Positions 9,730 through 18,591 of a DNA stretch of 64,000 nucleotides are shown one piece after another. Location of the stretch: contig NZ_JABASY010000005.1 in the NCBI RefSeq assembly GCF_016107685.1, forward strand, positions 210,151-274,150, read 5' to 3'. Within the stretch, counting starts at the first letter, position 1; the number at the start of each line of letters is the position of its first letter. This stretch comes from Brevibacterium yomogidense. GTDB lineage: Bacteria; Actinomycetota; Actinomycetes; Actinomycetales; Brevibacteriaceae. A model generated the notes under the pieces. The model did no database searches and was not told the origin of the DNA. It worked only from the letters and a program-made list of their open reading frames with translations. Made by a program: the position numbers and the translations under genes.

Positions 9730-9765
9730 CCGTCACGCTCGGCCTTCGAGCGGTCGCGCTCAGCC

Positions 9766-10701
9766 TCAGAGTGCGATGCCCAGGGCCAGCAGGAACGAGA
9801 ACGCCAGGGCCGCCAGTGACGTCGCCTTGATCGTGGGGATGAGGTCCGCACCGGTGGCGCCGGACAGGACGATCCGCACGGGGTGCAGGACGAGCACCAG
9901 CGACAGGACGGCGATGACCGCGGCGGGATGGCCGTCGACGATGGGGCCCATGAGCATGACGAACGGTGCCGCGACGAACACGATGTAGACGGCGCGCGCC
10001 ATCGAATCGCCCAGGACGACGGCCAGTGTGGTCTTGCCGACCTCGCGGTCGGTGGGGATGTCGCGGATGTTGTTCGCCATGAGGACGCCGCAGGCGAACA
10101 GCCCGACGGCGATCGCCCCGCTCACGGCGGACAGCGTCACCCCGCCGGAAATCGCGGAGGCGGTGCCCAGGGTGGCGACGAGGCCGAAGAACGTGAAGAC
10201 GAACACCTCGCCCAGGGCCATGTAGCCGTACGGCCGCTTGCCGCCGGTGTAGTACCACGCGGCGAGGACGGCGGCGGCGCCCACGGGCACCAGCCACCAC
10301 TGCCTCGACAGGAGGACGAGCGCGACGCCCGCGATGCCTGCCACACCGAAGCTGAGGAAGGCGGCACGTTTGACGGTGGCGGGCTCTGCTGCCCCGGACG
10401 CTGTGAGACGGACGGGTCCCACCCGCACGTCATCCGTGCCACGGATGCCGTCCGAGTAGTCGTTCGCGTAGTTCGAGCCGATCTGCAGGCCCAGCGACAC
10501 GACGAGCGCGAGCGCGATCATCACGAGGATGACGCCGATGTTGATGGGCGGGGGTTCACCCGGGCCGGTGGATCCGAGGATGATCGTGGAGAAGCCGCCG
10601 AGTGCGCCCAGCCCGGCTCCCGCCCCGATGAGCACAGGTGCGATCGCCAGGGGGAGTGTGCGCAGCCGCGCACCTTCGACCCACTCGCCGAACGTGGCCA
10701 T
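9766..10701 (-). CDS. menA: 1,4-dihydroxy-2-naphthoate polyprenyltransferase
   Basis: 311 aa UbiA-family integral membrane enzyme that attaches the polyprenyl chain to DHNA, giving demethylmenaquinone. The first Asp-rich motif is NYANDYSDGIRGTD (about residues 70-83), the second NNIRDIPTDREVGKTTLAV (about 207-225). The start ATG at 10701 has GGAAGGAGAGG about 7 nt upstream; a longer reading from 10743 adds a basic stretch with no start signal. It lies downstream of menE on the same strand with a 34-nt gap. Confidence 0.95.
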   Translation of the reverse strand: MATFGEWVEGARLRTLPLAIAPVLIGAGAGLGALGGFSTIILGSTGPGEPPPINIGVILVMIALALVVSLGLQIGSNYANDYSDGIRGTDDVRVGPVRLTASGAAEPATVKRAAFLSFGVAGIAGVALVLLSRQWWLVPVGAAAVLAAWYYTGGKRPYGYMALGEVFVFTFFGLVATLGTASAISGGVTLSAVSGAIAVGLFACGVLMANNIRDIPTDREVGKTTLAVVLGDSMARAVYIVFVAAPFVMLMGPIVDGHPAAVIAVLSLVLVLHPVRIVLSGATGADLIPTIKATSLAALAFSFLLALGIAL

Positions 10702-10735
10702 CGGCACCCTCTCCTTCCGTCGAACCTTCCGTATC

Positions 10736-12355
10736 CTACCCATCTGCGGGCGGTGATGAGCGCGCGAGCGCCCGTGCCGCCGCCCGGTCGGGCTTCCCGA
10801 TGGATTTCACGGGCAGCGCGTCGACGAGGAGGGCGTGCCGGGGGACCAGCGCACCGGTCATCCCGCGCTCTGCGAGCCCCGTGCGCATCGCCGCGACGAG
10901 CTCGTCAGGTGCCGCACGGACGGGCCGGGAGACACCTGGGTCGACGCCGCCGTCACCGCCGTCACCGTCGTGGTCGGAGCCGCTGACAGGGGCACGCCTC
11001 ACGTCTGTGGACACCTGCTCGGCCTCTCTGGTCACCTGCTCGGTGTCTGTGGGTGCTTGCTCGGTCTCTGCGGGCACGAGGAGCGCGACGAGCACCTCGC
11101 CCCACTCGGGATCCTCACGCGAGGTGACGAGGACGTCGGAGAAGCCCCACGGCTCCGTGACCGGCAGGAGGGCCGTCTCGACCTCGTGGGGGGAGACGTT
11201 CTCGCCTCCCGTCACGATCACGTCGTCGGCACGTCCCAGCACCGCGATCCGTGCCCGAGGTCCCGGCCGGGTCCTGTGTCCCGCCGGCCCGGGTGTTCCC
11301 GGACGGTGCCCGGGTTCCTCCTGCTCCCATCGCCCGAGGTCGCTCGTGACGAGGAACCGGTCCGGCCCCTCGCCGTGGAACCCTCCCGGGAGCGTGGAAC
11401 CCTCCTCTGAAGCTCCGGCAGGATCACAGCCCGGCTCATCGGCTGACCGACTGCCAGGGCCACCGGCTGAACCACCGGCAGCATCCGGTACGGGGGAAGG
11501 AATCGGGTGGGGAGCGCGCGGAAGGGGAAGGCGCGGGTGGTGGGGGATCGCTGTGAGGGTGACCGGGGCCTCGGCGGCGGTGCCCGAGGTCGTGGGCTGG
11601 TCGTCCACGTGCACGTATCCGTCCGCGAGCACGGGGCCCGCGAGGATGATCCGGCCGTCAGGGTGGATGTGGACGTCGACGTCGGGGAAGGGCAGGCCGT
11701 CGTAGACGCAGCCACCGGCCGTCTCGCTCATGCCGTAGGTGCGCACGACCGGTACACCCGCGGCTTCAGCACGTTCCAGCAGCTGCGGGGAGATCGACGC
11801 GCCGCCCAGCAGGACGGCGGAGGTGCGGGCCAACGTGCGGGCGGCCTGCGGGACCGTGAGGACCCGGCTCAGCTGGGTGGGGACGAGAGACGTGTAGATC
11901 GGGTCGTCGCCTGCGGCCGCGAGGGTGTGGGAGAGGTCGTCCGCGAACCGGAGGGGGTCGAACGACGGGTGGCGCGCAGGTGAACCCGCAGGCTGTGGCG
12001 ACGGCGTGGTGGGCGGCGCACCGGCGAGCAGCGCACGCACCACCACCTGGAGGCCCGCGATGTGGTTGACCGGGAGGCAGAGGTGCCAGCGGCCGGGGCC
12101 GGACAGCAGGCCCTCCGTCGCGCGGGCGGAGGCGACCAACGCGTCGATGCTGAGCGCGACGCCCTTGGGCGCCCCCGTGGAGCCGGAGGTGAAGAGGACC
12201 AGTGCGGGCGCGTGGCGGGGCGTTCCGGCCGGGTCGAAGGCACCGGCGGGGAAGGTCCGGATGCGGCCGTCCCGGTCCCGCGGCAGGAGGATGCCCGGCC
12301 CGCCCTCCAACATCGAGGAGACCGCGGCGGTCACGCCTCTGCCTGGATCCGACAC
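10736..12355 (-). CDS. menE: o-Succinylbenzoate-CoA ligase
   Basis: ANL-superfamily enzyme that activates o-succinylbenzoate to its CoA ester. The AMP-binding P-loop VLFTSGSTGAPKG is near residues 53-65, RTYGMSETAGG follows, then TGGENVSPHEVE, and the C-terminal lysine in PVKSIGKPDR. Two low-complexity insertions interrupt the C-terminal half: a Pro/Gly/Ala/Ser-rich one (about residues 255-330) and a Thr/Glu/Gln repeat then Gly/Asp-rich one (about 435-470), making it longer (539 aa) than usual. The start is uncertain: GTG 12355 just behind the menB stop gives a natural N-terminus, but the frame runs on to 12436 inside menB and no strong ribosome site is seen. Confidence 0.88.
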   Translation of the reverse strand: MSDPGRGVTAAVSSMLEGGPGILLPRDRDGRIRTFPAGAFDPAGTPRHAPALVLFTSGSTGAPKGVALSIDALVASARATEGLLSGPGRWHLCLPVNHIAGLQVVVRALLAGAPPTTPSPQPAGSPARHPSFDPLRFADDLSHTLAAAGDDPIYTSLVPTQLSRVLTVPQAARTLARTSAVLLGGASISPQLLERAEAAGVPVVRTYGMSETAGGCVYDGLPFPDVDVHIHPDGRIILAGPVLADGYVHVDDQPTTSGTAAEAPVTLTAIPHHPRLPLPRAPHPIPSPVPDAAGGSAGGPGSRSADEPGCDPAGASEEGSTLPGGFHGEGPDRFLVTSDLGRWEQEEPGHRPGTPGPAGHRTRPGPRARIAVLGRADDVIVTGGENVSPHEVETALLPVTEPWGFSDVLVTSREDPEWGEVLVALLVPAETEQAPTDTEQVTREAEQVSTDVRRAPVSGSDHDGDGGDGGVDPGVSRPVRAAPDELVAAMRTGLAERGMTGALVPRHALLVDALPVKSIGKPDRAAARALARSSPPADG

Positions 12356-12377
12356 GCTCAGCAGCGCCCCGTCACTC

Positions 12378-13304
12378 TCAGTAGTACCAGGGGAAGGGGG
12401 TCCAGTCGGGGTCGCGCTTCTGGAGGAAGGCGTCACGGCCCTCGACGGCCTCGTCCGTCATGTAGCCCAGGCGGGTCGCCTCGCCTGCGAAGACCTGCTG
12501 GCCGACCAGCCCGTCGTCGACCAGGTTGAACGCGAACTTCAGCATGCGCTGCGCATTGGGGGACTTGCCGAGGATCTCGCGCGCCACCCCCAGAGCGGTC
12601 GTCTCCAGCTCCGCGTGGTCGGCGACGATGTTGACGGCGCCCAGCCGCTCCATGTCCTCAGCGGAGTACTCGCGGCCCAGGAAGAAGATCTCGCGCGCCT
12701 TCTTCTGGCCCACCATCTTCGCGAGGTACGCGGACCCGTATCCCGCGTCGTAGGAGCCCACGTCCGCATCCGTCTGCTTGAACTTCGCGTGCTCCCGGGA
12801 GGCGATCGTGAGGTCGCAGACGACGTGCAGGGAGTGCCCGCCGCCGGCCGCCCACCCGGGCACCACGGCGACGACGACCTTCGGCATCGTCCGGATGAGC
12901 CGCTGCACCTCGAGGATGTGGAGACGGCCCGCGCGGGCCGGGTCGACCGTCTCCGCCGTCTCGCCCTCCGCGTACTGGTAGCCGGAGCGCCCCCGGATCC
13001 GCTGGTCGCCGCCGGAGCAGAACGCCCACCCGCCGTCCTTGGGGCTGGGACCGTTGCCGGTCAGCAGGACCGCGCCGACGTCCGGAGTCTGGCGCGCGTG
13101 GTTGAGGGCGCGGTACAGCTCGTCGACCGTGTGGGGGCGGAACGCGTTGCGAATCTCCGGCCGGTCGAACGCGATGCGCACGCAGCCTATGTCCGCACCG
13201 TCCGCGTCGATCGCCCGGTGGTACGTGATGTCCGTGAAGTCGAAGCCCACCACCTTCCGCCATGCCGTCGGATCGAAGATGTCGGAGACCAGTTCGTCGC
13301 TCAT
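12378..13304 (-). CDS. menB: 1,4-dihydroxy-2-naphthoyl-CoA synthase
   Basis: 308 aa crotonase-fold enzyme that closes the second ring of the naphthoquinone. Contains GGWAFCSGGDQRIRG (oxyanion hole), PGWAAGGGHSLHVVCDLTIAS and DADVGSYDAGYGSAYLA; the C-terminus ends RDPDWTPFPWYY, typical for MenB. ATG 13304 is chosen; another ATG 12 nt upstream (13316) is in frame. It is divergent from menC with a 93-nt gap and is the first gene of menB-menE-menA. Confidence 0.95.
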   Translation of the reverse strand: MSDELVSDIFDPTAWRKVVGFDFTDITYHRAIDADGADIGCVRIAFDRPEIRNAFRPHTVDELYRALNHARQTPDVGAVLLTGNGPSPKDGGWAFCSGGDQRIRGRSGYQYAEGETAETVDPARAGRLHILEVQRLIRTMPKVVVAVVPGWAAGGGHSLHVVCDLTIASREHAKFKQTDADVGSYDAGYGSAYLAKMVGQKKAREIFFLGREYSAEDMERLGAVNIVADHAELETTALGVAREILGKSPNAQRMLKFAFNLVDDGLVGQQVFAGEATRLGYMTDEAVEGRDAFLQKRDPDWTPFPWYY

Positions 13305-13358
13305 GTCCGCCAGCATATCGGCCGGTGGGCGGGCGTGTGCCGTGCCCGCCCACCGGGG

Positions 13359-13397
13359 TTGACGCACCCCTGGGGGTGGGCACGTATCGTGGGGTGC
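13359..13397 (+). promoter_or_regulatory. menC promoter, probably leaderless
   Basis: TTGACG (13359-13364) and TATCGT (13385-13390) are separated by 20 nt, and 7 nt separate the -10 box from the menC ATG. The spacer is longer than ideal. No Shine-Dalgarno sequence is needed in this arrangement. Confidence 0.5.
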
Positions 13398-14477
13398 ATG
13401 CTGATCAGCCCGGAGGTCCGCACTGTCCTCGAACACACGGCGAAGCCCCACGAGCTCTTCGAGCGGATCGCCCCCGTCGCCCTGCCGATGGCCGCACGCT
13501 TCCGCGGTCTCACCGTCAGGGAGACCTGTCTGGTCAAGGGGCCGGCGGGGTGGGCGGAGTTCGCGCCGTTCGCCGAGTACGACGTGCCGGAGGCGTCCCG
13601 CTGGCTGCTGGCCGCCGTCGAATCCGCCGCACTGCCGTTCCCCCGGCCCCGGCGTGACGACGGGGTGCCGGTCAACGCGACGATCCCCGCCGTCGCCGCG
13701 CACGAGGTGCCCGCGATCGCGGCGCGGTACCCCGGTGTGGGCGCGGTGAAGATCAAGATCGCGGAACGGGGGATCGCGTCGCTCGACGACGACATCGCCC
13801 GGATCGACGCGGTGCGGCGTGCATTCCCCGACGCGGCGGTGCGCTGCGACGCGAACGGCGCCTACACCGACGATGAGGCGAAGACCGCGCTCACGGCACT
13901 CGCCCGCACCGGCCCCCTCCAGTACGTGGAGCAGCCCGTCGCGGACGTCGAGGGGCTGGCCCGCCTGCGCGAGTGGGTGTCGATCGCACGCCTCCCCGTG
14001 CCGATCGCCGCTGACGAATCGATCCGAAAGGTCTCCGACCCGCTCAGCGTCGCCGCACTGGGGGCTGCGGACGTCATCGTCGTGAAGGCGCAGCCGCTGG
14101 GCGGCATCCGCGCGGCCGCGTCGATCATCGAAGCCGCGGGCCTTCCCGCTGTCGTGTCCTCCGCACTGGAATCGAGCGTCGGACTGGCCGCGGGGGCCGC
14201 CCTCGCCGCCCACCTGCCCCTGTCCGAGGCGGCGGAGGGCCTGCTGGGGCCTCGTCCCGCAGCCGGACTGGGCACCGCCGCACTGTTCTCAGGCGACGTC
14301 GCGGAACCGGCCCTGCTGCCGCACGACGGCTCGCTGGCGCTGGGACGGGTGGTCCCCGACGAATCACTGCTGCGCGAATACGCCGCAGGCCCCGAACGCG
14401 CCCGGTTCTGGACCGAGCGGATCGAGGCCTGCTGGGAGCACGTCACGGACGGCAGCCGCGACGACTACGCCATCTGA
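13398..14477 (+). CDS. menC: o-Succinylbenzoate synthase
   Basis: 359 aa enolase-superfamily enzyme that dehydrates SHCHC to o-succinylbenzoate. The catalytic set is readable: the KxK pair in AVKIKIAE (about K118/K120), the metal ligands in RCDANG, YVEQP and ADES, and the acid/base lysine in VVKAQPLGG (about residue 230). It is divergent from menB and faces the lipoprotein gene. N-acylamino-acid racemase activity occurs in relatives, but the men neighbourhood argues for OSBS. Confidence 0.93.
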   Translation: MLISPEVRTVLEHTAKPHELFERIAPVALPMAARFRGLTVRETCLVKGPAGWAEFAPFAEYDVPEASRWLLAAVESAALPFPRPRRDDGVPVNATIPAVAAHEVPAIAARYPGVGAVKIKIAERGIASLDDDIARIDAVRRAFPDAAVRCDANGAYTDDEAKTALTALARTGPLQYVEQPVADVEGLARLREWVSIARLPVPIAADESIRKVSDPLSVAALGAADVIVVKAQPLGGIRAAASIIEAAGLPAVVSSALESSVGLAAGAALAAHLPLSEAAEGLLGPRPAAGLGTAALFSGDVAEPALLPHDGSLALGRVVPDESLLREYAAGPERARFWTERIEACWEHVTDGSRDDYAI

Positions 14478-14478
14478 G

Positions 14479-14557
14479 GGAGGCGCCTCCGTCACATGAC
14501 GGAAGCGCTCCGTCACATGACGGAAGCGCTCCGTCACATGACGGAGGCGGTCCGTCA
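14479..14557. repeat. Tandem 21-bp palindromic repeat array between menC and the lipoprotein gene
   Basis: The 14-bp dyad CCGTCACATGACGG (6-bp arms, 2-nt centre) occurs at 14489-14502, 14510-14523 and 14531-14544, exactly 21 bp apart, with a half copy (CCGTCA) at 14552. It is preceded by the perfect 12-bp palindrome GGAGGCGCCTCC. It lies between convergent genes, so it could be a bidirectional terminator or a regulator-binding array. Confidence 0.9.
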
Positions 14558-14566
14558 TCCTGCGGC

Positions 14567-15337
14567 TCAGGGCAGCGCTGCGATCATGTCCGCGGCGGTG
14601 GCACTGAGCTCGTCGATGCTCGCACCTTCCACCCCTGCGCCGGAGGTGGTGGTGACTGTGACGATCGCGGAGCCCTTGACGGCCTGCACGGACGTCGTCG
14701 TCATCGACTGGCCGGAGAGGTCCATGGAGACCTCCGACGCGAAGACGTCGTCGGCACCGTCGACGGAGGCGTCGACCTCTGTCGTCGAGGAGCTGATCTC
14801 CACACCCTGCCCGGAGACGGTGATCTCGCTGCACGTGTCGAGTGCTTTGGAGTTCGTCTGCATCGCGCCCGACGCGTCGTCCGCGGACGGGTAGCCGATC
14901 GCACCGCCGAAGGAGCCCGCTGCGGGATCGGACGGGGTACCCACGACCACGGTCGTCTCCGTGTCCTCTGCGGCAGCCATGGCAGCGTTCATGAAGACCT
15001 CGCACTCCTGAGGCTCGACCGTCATGTCGCCCATCGCACCGGTGGCCTCGCCGAGGTCGCCGGTGTCCGTGACCTGTGCGGAGAACCCGCCGGCCTCCAC
15101 CGCTGCGACGAGGTCGTCCTCGGTCGCCGGTGCCGCGGCGGCATCGGCAGACGTGTCGTCCGCACTCGTGTCGTCCGGAGCCGTGTCGTCCGCGCCGGCG
15201 TCCTCAGCTCCGCCCTGTTCCTCTGCCGCAGTGTCCGCTCCCGCCACGTCGTCGCCGCCTCCGCTGCAGGCGGACAGGACGAGGCCCGCCCCCACGCACG
15301 CGCTCACGACTGCCAGACGCATCGTCGACTTCTTCAT
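14567..15337 (-). CDS. Secreted lipoprotein of unknown function
   Basis: 256 aa. A short signal peptide MKKSTMRLAVVSACVGAGLVLSAC ends at a lipobox Cys, followed by a Gly/Asp/Ala/Glu/Thr-rich linker with DDTSADDTSAD repeats and a folded C-terminal part (about residues 75-256) containing two cysteines (EPQECEVF, ALDTCSEI) that may form a disulfide. The domain is not recognised. ATG 15337 has GAGGAGTGGGA directly upstream, which rules against the GTG six bases earlier. It sits inside the menaquinone cluster, but nothing in the sequence ties it to quinones. Confidence 0.8.
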   Translation of the reverse strand: MKKSTMRLAVVSACVGAGLVLSACSGGGDDVAGADTAAEEQGGAEDAGADDTAPDDTSADDTSADAAAAPATEDDLVAAVEAGGFSAQVTDTGDLGEATGAMGDMTVEPQECEVFMNAAMAAAEDTETTVVVGTPSDPAAGSFGGAIGYPSADDASGAMQTNSKALDTCSEITVSGQGVEISSSTTEVDASVDGADDVFASEVSMDLSGQSMTTTSVQAVKGSAIVTVTTTSGAGVEGASIDELSATAADMIAALP

Positions 15338-15459
15338 TCCCACTCCTCGGAGTCCGGGACACTCCGTATCCCGTGGTGATCAGTACGGAATAAACTTAGG
15401 GGACGCGGGAGGGGCGGACGTGCCGCTCGTGTGGCAGATCGGTCACACGAGTGAGACGC

Positions 15460-16485
15460 TCACTCCTCCAGCAGCGCTCGGACGCGGGGGATGACCTCCG
15501 TGCCGTAGAGCTCGATCGAGCGCATGAGCTGTGGGTGCGGCATGGGGCCGTTCGCGTACTTGAGGTCGAAGCGGTCGACACCCAGCGTGCGCACCGCGTG
15601 GGCGATCTTCGCGGCGACGGTGTCGGGGGAGCCCACGTAGAGTGCTCCCTCCTCGATCTCTTCGACGAACTCCCGGTCGCCAGCCGGCCCCCACCCGCGC
15701 TCACGGCCGATCCGGTTGCGGTTCGCCAGCCAGTGCTCGCGCAGGTGATCGCGGGCCTCGGTGTCGGTGTCCGCGACGTGTCCGGGTGAGTGGACACCGA
15801 TCGGGGCCTGCGGCTGTCCGAGCTGCTCGTTCGCCCGGCGGTACAGGTCCGCGAAGGGGACGAATCGTTCGACGGGCCCGCCGATGACCGCGAGCATGAG
15901 CGGGATGCGGTACGTCGCGGCCCGGACGACGGATTCCGGGCTGCCGCCCACCGCGATCCAGGTCCTGAGGCCGTTCCAGGTGGGCGGGTAGACGCGCTGA
16001 TTGCGCAGTGGCGCACGGATGCGGCCCTCCCATGTGACGGGCTCCTCCGTGAGGAGGTGGGAGAAGAGGTCCAGCTTCTCCTCGAACAGCTGCTCGTACT
16101 GACGCAGGTCCAGGCCGAAGAGGGGGAAGGACTCCGTGAAGGATCCACGGCCCAGGATGACTTCGGCGCGGCCTGATGAGATCGCGTCGATCGTGGAGAA
16201 CCGTTGGAACACGCGGATGGGGTCGTCGGAGCTCAGCACCGTGACGGCGGAGCCCATGCGGATCCGCTCCGTGCGCGCGGCGATCGCGGCGAGCACGATG
16301 TCCGGCGCGGACACGGCGAAGTCGTCCCGGTGGTGTTCGCCCACGCCGATGAAGTCGACGCCCGCGGAATCGGCGAGCACCGCCTGGTCGACGATGTTCC
16401 GGATGACCTGGTGCTGCGGCAGCGGTGTGCCGTCCTCGTCGACGGTGACGTCGCCGAAAGTGTCGAGTCCGAGTTCGAGTGCCAT
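15460..16485 (-). CDS. LLM-class (luciferase-like) flavin-dependent oxidoreductase
   Basis: 341 aa TIM-barrel flavoenzyme. Typical blocks are GVDFIGVGEHHRDDFAVSAP, GSAVTVLSSDDPIRVFQRFSTIDAISSGRAE and WIAVGGSPESVVRAA. Relatives use FMN or F420 to oxidise small molecules; the substrate cannot be inferred. The ATG at 16485 has CAGGAGGAG about 6 nt upstream. It is divergent from menD across 243 nt that hold a TTAAAGTTTCAA imperfect palindrome, a plausible operator for this gene. Confidence 0.88.
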   Translation of the reverse strand: MALELGLDTFGDVTVDEDGTPLPQHQVIRNIVDQAVLADSAGVDFIGVGEHHRDDFAVSAPDIVLAAIAARTERIRMGSAVTVLSSDDPIRVFQRFSTIDAISSGRAEVILGRGSFTESFPLFGLDLRQYEQLFEEKLDLFSHLLTEEPVTWEGRIRAPLRNQRVYPPTWNGLRTWIAVGGSPESVVRAATYRIPLMLAVIGGPVERFVPFADLYRRANEQLGQPQAPIGVHSPGHVADTDTEARDHLREHWLANRNRIGRERGWGPAGDREFVEEIEEGALYVGSPDTVAAKIAHAVRTLGVDRFDLKYANGPMPHPQLMRSIELYGTEVIPRVRALLEE

Positions 16486-16565
16486 GCCGTTCTCCTCCTG
16501 CCTGTGGGGCGGGCTGCCCGCGGGACCGGCCCGTAGCGCGCCGGGGCACGCCCCCGCAGTTCTGG

Positions 16566-16577
16566 TTAAAGTTTCAA
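16566..16577 (-). promoter_or_regulatory. Imperfect palindrome upstream of the LLM oxidoreductase gene
   Basis: TTGAAACTTTAA on the minus strand (TTRAA-AC-TTYAA type) lies 81 nt before the LLM start and is nested in a wider TGGT...ACCA dyad. In this AT-poor intergenic region it stands out. It may be an operator or contain promoter elements; which one is not resolved. Confidence 0.4.
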
Positions 16578-16728
16578 GTGACCAGTGGGGGAACCGCTGC
16601 GCCCCGCGTTCTGTTCCCATCAGATGTGCACGGTCCGCGAGGTGCGCGGCTGCCGGGAAGATGACCGGGCACGTGAGGTCTGTGACCGGGCACGGGGGGC
16701 GGTGAGCGGCGCGTGGGAGAATCGCGGC

Positions 16729-18591
16729 GTGAATGCTTCGACCGCCTCCGCCCGCACGCTGGTGCGCGCGCTGCTCTCCTCCGGTGTCCGCGACGTCGTC
16801 CTGTCGCCGGGTTCGCGGTCCGCACCGCTCGTCTACGCGTTCGCGGACGCCGAGGCCGGACTGGCCCGCACTGACAGGCCCCTCCGCCTGCACGTCCGGA
16901 TCGACGAGCGCGACGCAGGGTTCACCGCGCTGGGCATCGCGAAGGCGGGCAGGCTGCGCGGGGTGCACCGGCCGGTCGCCGTCGTCACGACCTCGGGGTC
17001 CGCTGTGGGCAACCTGCACCCGGCCGTCATGGAGGCCGCGCACGCGCACCTGCCGCTGGTGCTCGTCACCGCCGACCGTCCGGCCCGTCTGCGCGGGACG
17101 GGCGCGAACCAGACGCTCGACGCCCAGCACGCGTCGCTCCCCGAGGTGGTCGGCGCGTGGGACCTGGCCGTGCCGGACGCCGGGGGCTGCCCGGACTGGG
17201 CCACCGCCGCCGAGGCCGCAGTCGCCCGCGCCTGCGCCTCACCTGCCGGGCCGGTCCAGCTCAACACCCAGTTCGATGCGCCGCTCGTGCCGGACGTGGC
17301 GGGTGAGGCGGCTGCGTCGCTGGGTGCGGAGGGGGCGCTCGGTTCGGAAGGAGCGCTCGGTTCGGAGGAGCCGGCCGGTCCGGAGGGGCCGCTCGGTTCG
17401 GATGGACCTGTGGGACCAGTGGGAGGAGCCGAGCCTGGTGCGACCCTCTGGGCCCAGGTGCGGTCCGTCCTCGCTGACCCGCACGCGCGTCCGGTGATCG
17501 TCGCCGGCGACGACCTGGGATTCGCGACGCGGACCCTCGGGCGGCTGGCGGAGATGCACGCGGTGCCCGTGTTCGCGGAGCCGTCGTCCGCGTTCGCCTC
17601 CCACTCCCGCACGATCCCCGCGCACGCGCAGGTGCTCGGCTCGGACTCCGCAGAGGGCGCGCTCGCCCGCATCACCCACGTCATCGTCACCGGCAGGCCC
17701 ACCCTGTCGCGCCCCATTGCACGGCTCCTCGACCGGACCGACGTCGAACGGGTCGACCTCCCCTACGACGCGGACGGACTCGCGACCGACGGGCTCGTGA
17801 CGGGCAGTCTCGGAACGGACGGACCTGTGACAGGTCCGGTGGACGGTGCGGAGGTCCTGGCCGACGACACAGCTGACGCTGGCGGGGAGGCACGCGCATC
17901 CGCCGGGGCCCCCAGGTGGTGGACGGAGTGGAATACGCTGTCGCGGCAGCTTCCGGAGGGCGGGCCCGCCGCCGGACGCGACGGGCGCACGGATCCCCAG
18001 GAGACCGTCGACGAGGCCGTTCGCGCGCTGCTCGCACGTCCCGGGGTGCTCGTCGCGGCGAGCTCCAACACCGTGCGCCACCTCGCCCGGCTGCAGCGGC
18101 CCCACCACCCTGCCCGCGTCATCGCCTCCCGCGGACTGGCGGGCATCGACGGGCTGGTGGCGACGGCCTCGGGCGTGGCACTGGGACTCGAGGACGCAGA
18201 CGGCGCAGTGGACCCGTCGCAGTGGACGGCCGGCGGGCCCGGAGAACCCGTGCGCCTGCTCATCGGCGACCTCGCGGCACTCCACGACCTCGGCGGATTC
18301 GTCGTCCCGCGACACGAACGGCGTCCGGCTCTCCAGATCATCGTCCTCCACGACGACGGCGGGGCGATCTTCGCGGGGCTCGAACATTCGCAGCCGCACG
18401 TGGCGGACCGATTCGACCGGTTCTTCGGCACACCGCACGGCGTCGACCTCGCGGCAGCCGCACGAGCCCTGGGCATGGACGCACAATCTGCGGACGCGAC
18501 GGAGGGCGGGCTCGACGACCGGTTCCGCACGTTCCTCGACGAGGGCGCGCCGGGACTCTTCCAGTTCCGACTGCCGCCGGTGCGCCCCTGA
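16729..18591 (+). CDS. menD: 2-succinyl-5-enolpyruvyl-6-hydroxy-3-cyclohexene-1-carboxylate synthase
   Basis: Thiamine-diphosphate enzyme joining 2-oxoglutarate-derived succinic semialdehyde to isochorismate. The N-terminus has DVVLSPGSRSAPL, then RIDERDAGFTALGIAKA and LVLVTADRPARLRGTGANQT; the C-terminus holds the ThDP region LIIVLHDDGGAIFAGLEH-like block and DLAAAARALG. At 620 aa it is longer than usual because of two insertions: a Gly/Ser/Glu/Pro repeat at about residues 200-235 (EGALGSEGALGSEEPAG) and a Gly/Thr/Asp one at about 345-395. GTG 16729 has GGGAG 10 nt upstream. Divergent from the LLM gene, convergent with menF. Confidence 0.93.
   Translation: MNASTASARTLVRALLSSGVRDVVLSPGSRSAPLVYAFADAEAGLARTDRPLRLHVRIDERDAGFTALGIAKAGRLRGVHRPVAVVTTSGSAVGNLHPAVMEAAHAHLPLVLVTADRPARLRGTGANQTLDAQHASLPEVVGAWDLAVPDAGGCPDWATAAEAAVARACASPAGPVQLNTQFDAPLVPDVAGEAAASLGAEGALGSEGALGSEEPAGPEGPLGSDGPVGPVGGAEPGATLWAQVRSVLADPHARPVIVAGDDLGFATRTLGRLAEMHAVPVFAEPSSAFASHSRTIPAHAQVLGSDSAEGALARITHVIVTGRPTLSRPIARLLDRTDVERVDLPYDADGLATDGLVTGSLGTDGPVTGPVDGAEVLADDTADAGGEARASAGAPRWWTEWNTLSRQLPEGGPAAGRDGRTDPQETVDEAVRALLARPGVLVAASSNTVRHLARLQRPHHPARVIASRGLAGIDGLVATASGVALGLEDADGAVDPSQWTAGGPGEPVRLLIGDLAALHDLGGFVVPRHERRPALQIIVLHDDGGAIFAGLEHSQPHVADRFDRFFGTPHGVDLAAAARALGMDAQSADATEGGLDDRFRTFLDEGAPGLFQFRLPPVRP

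Noticed and set aside
14479..14557. CRISPR array
   Set aside because: Repeat units are 21 bp with no variable spacers and no cas gene nearby.
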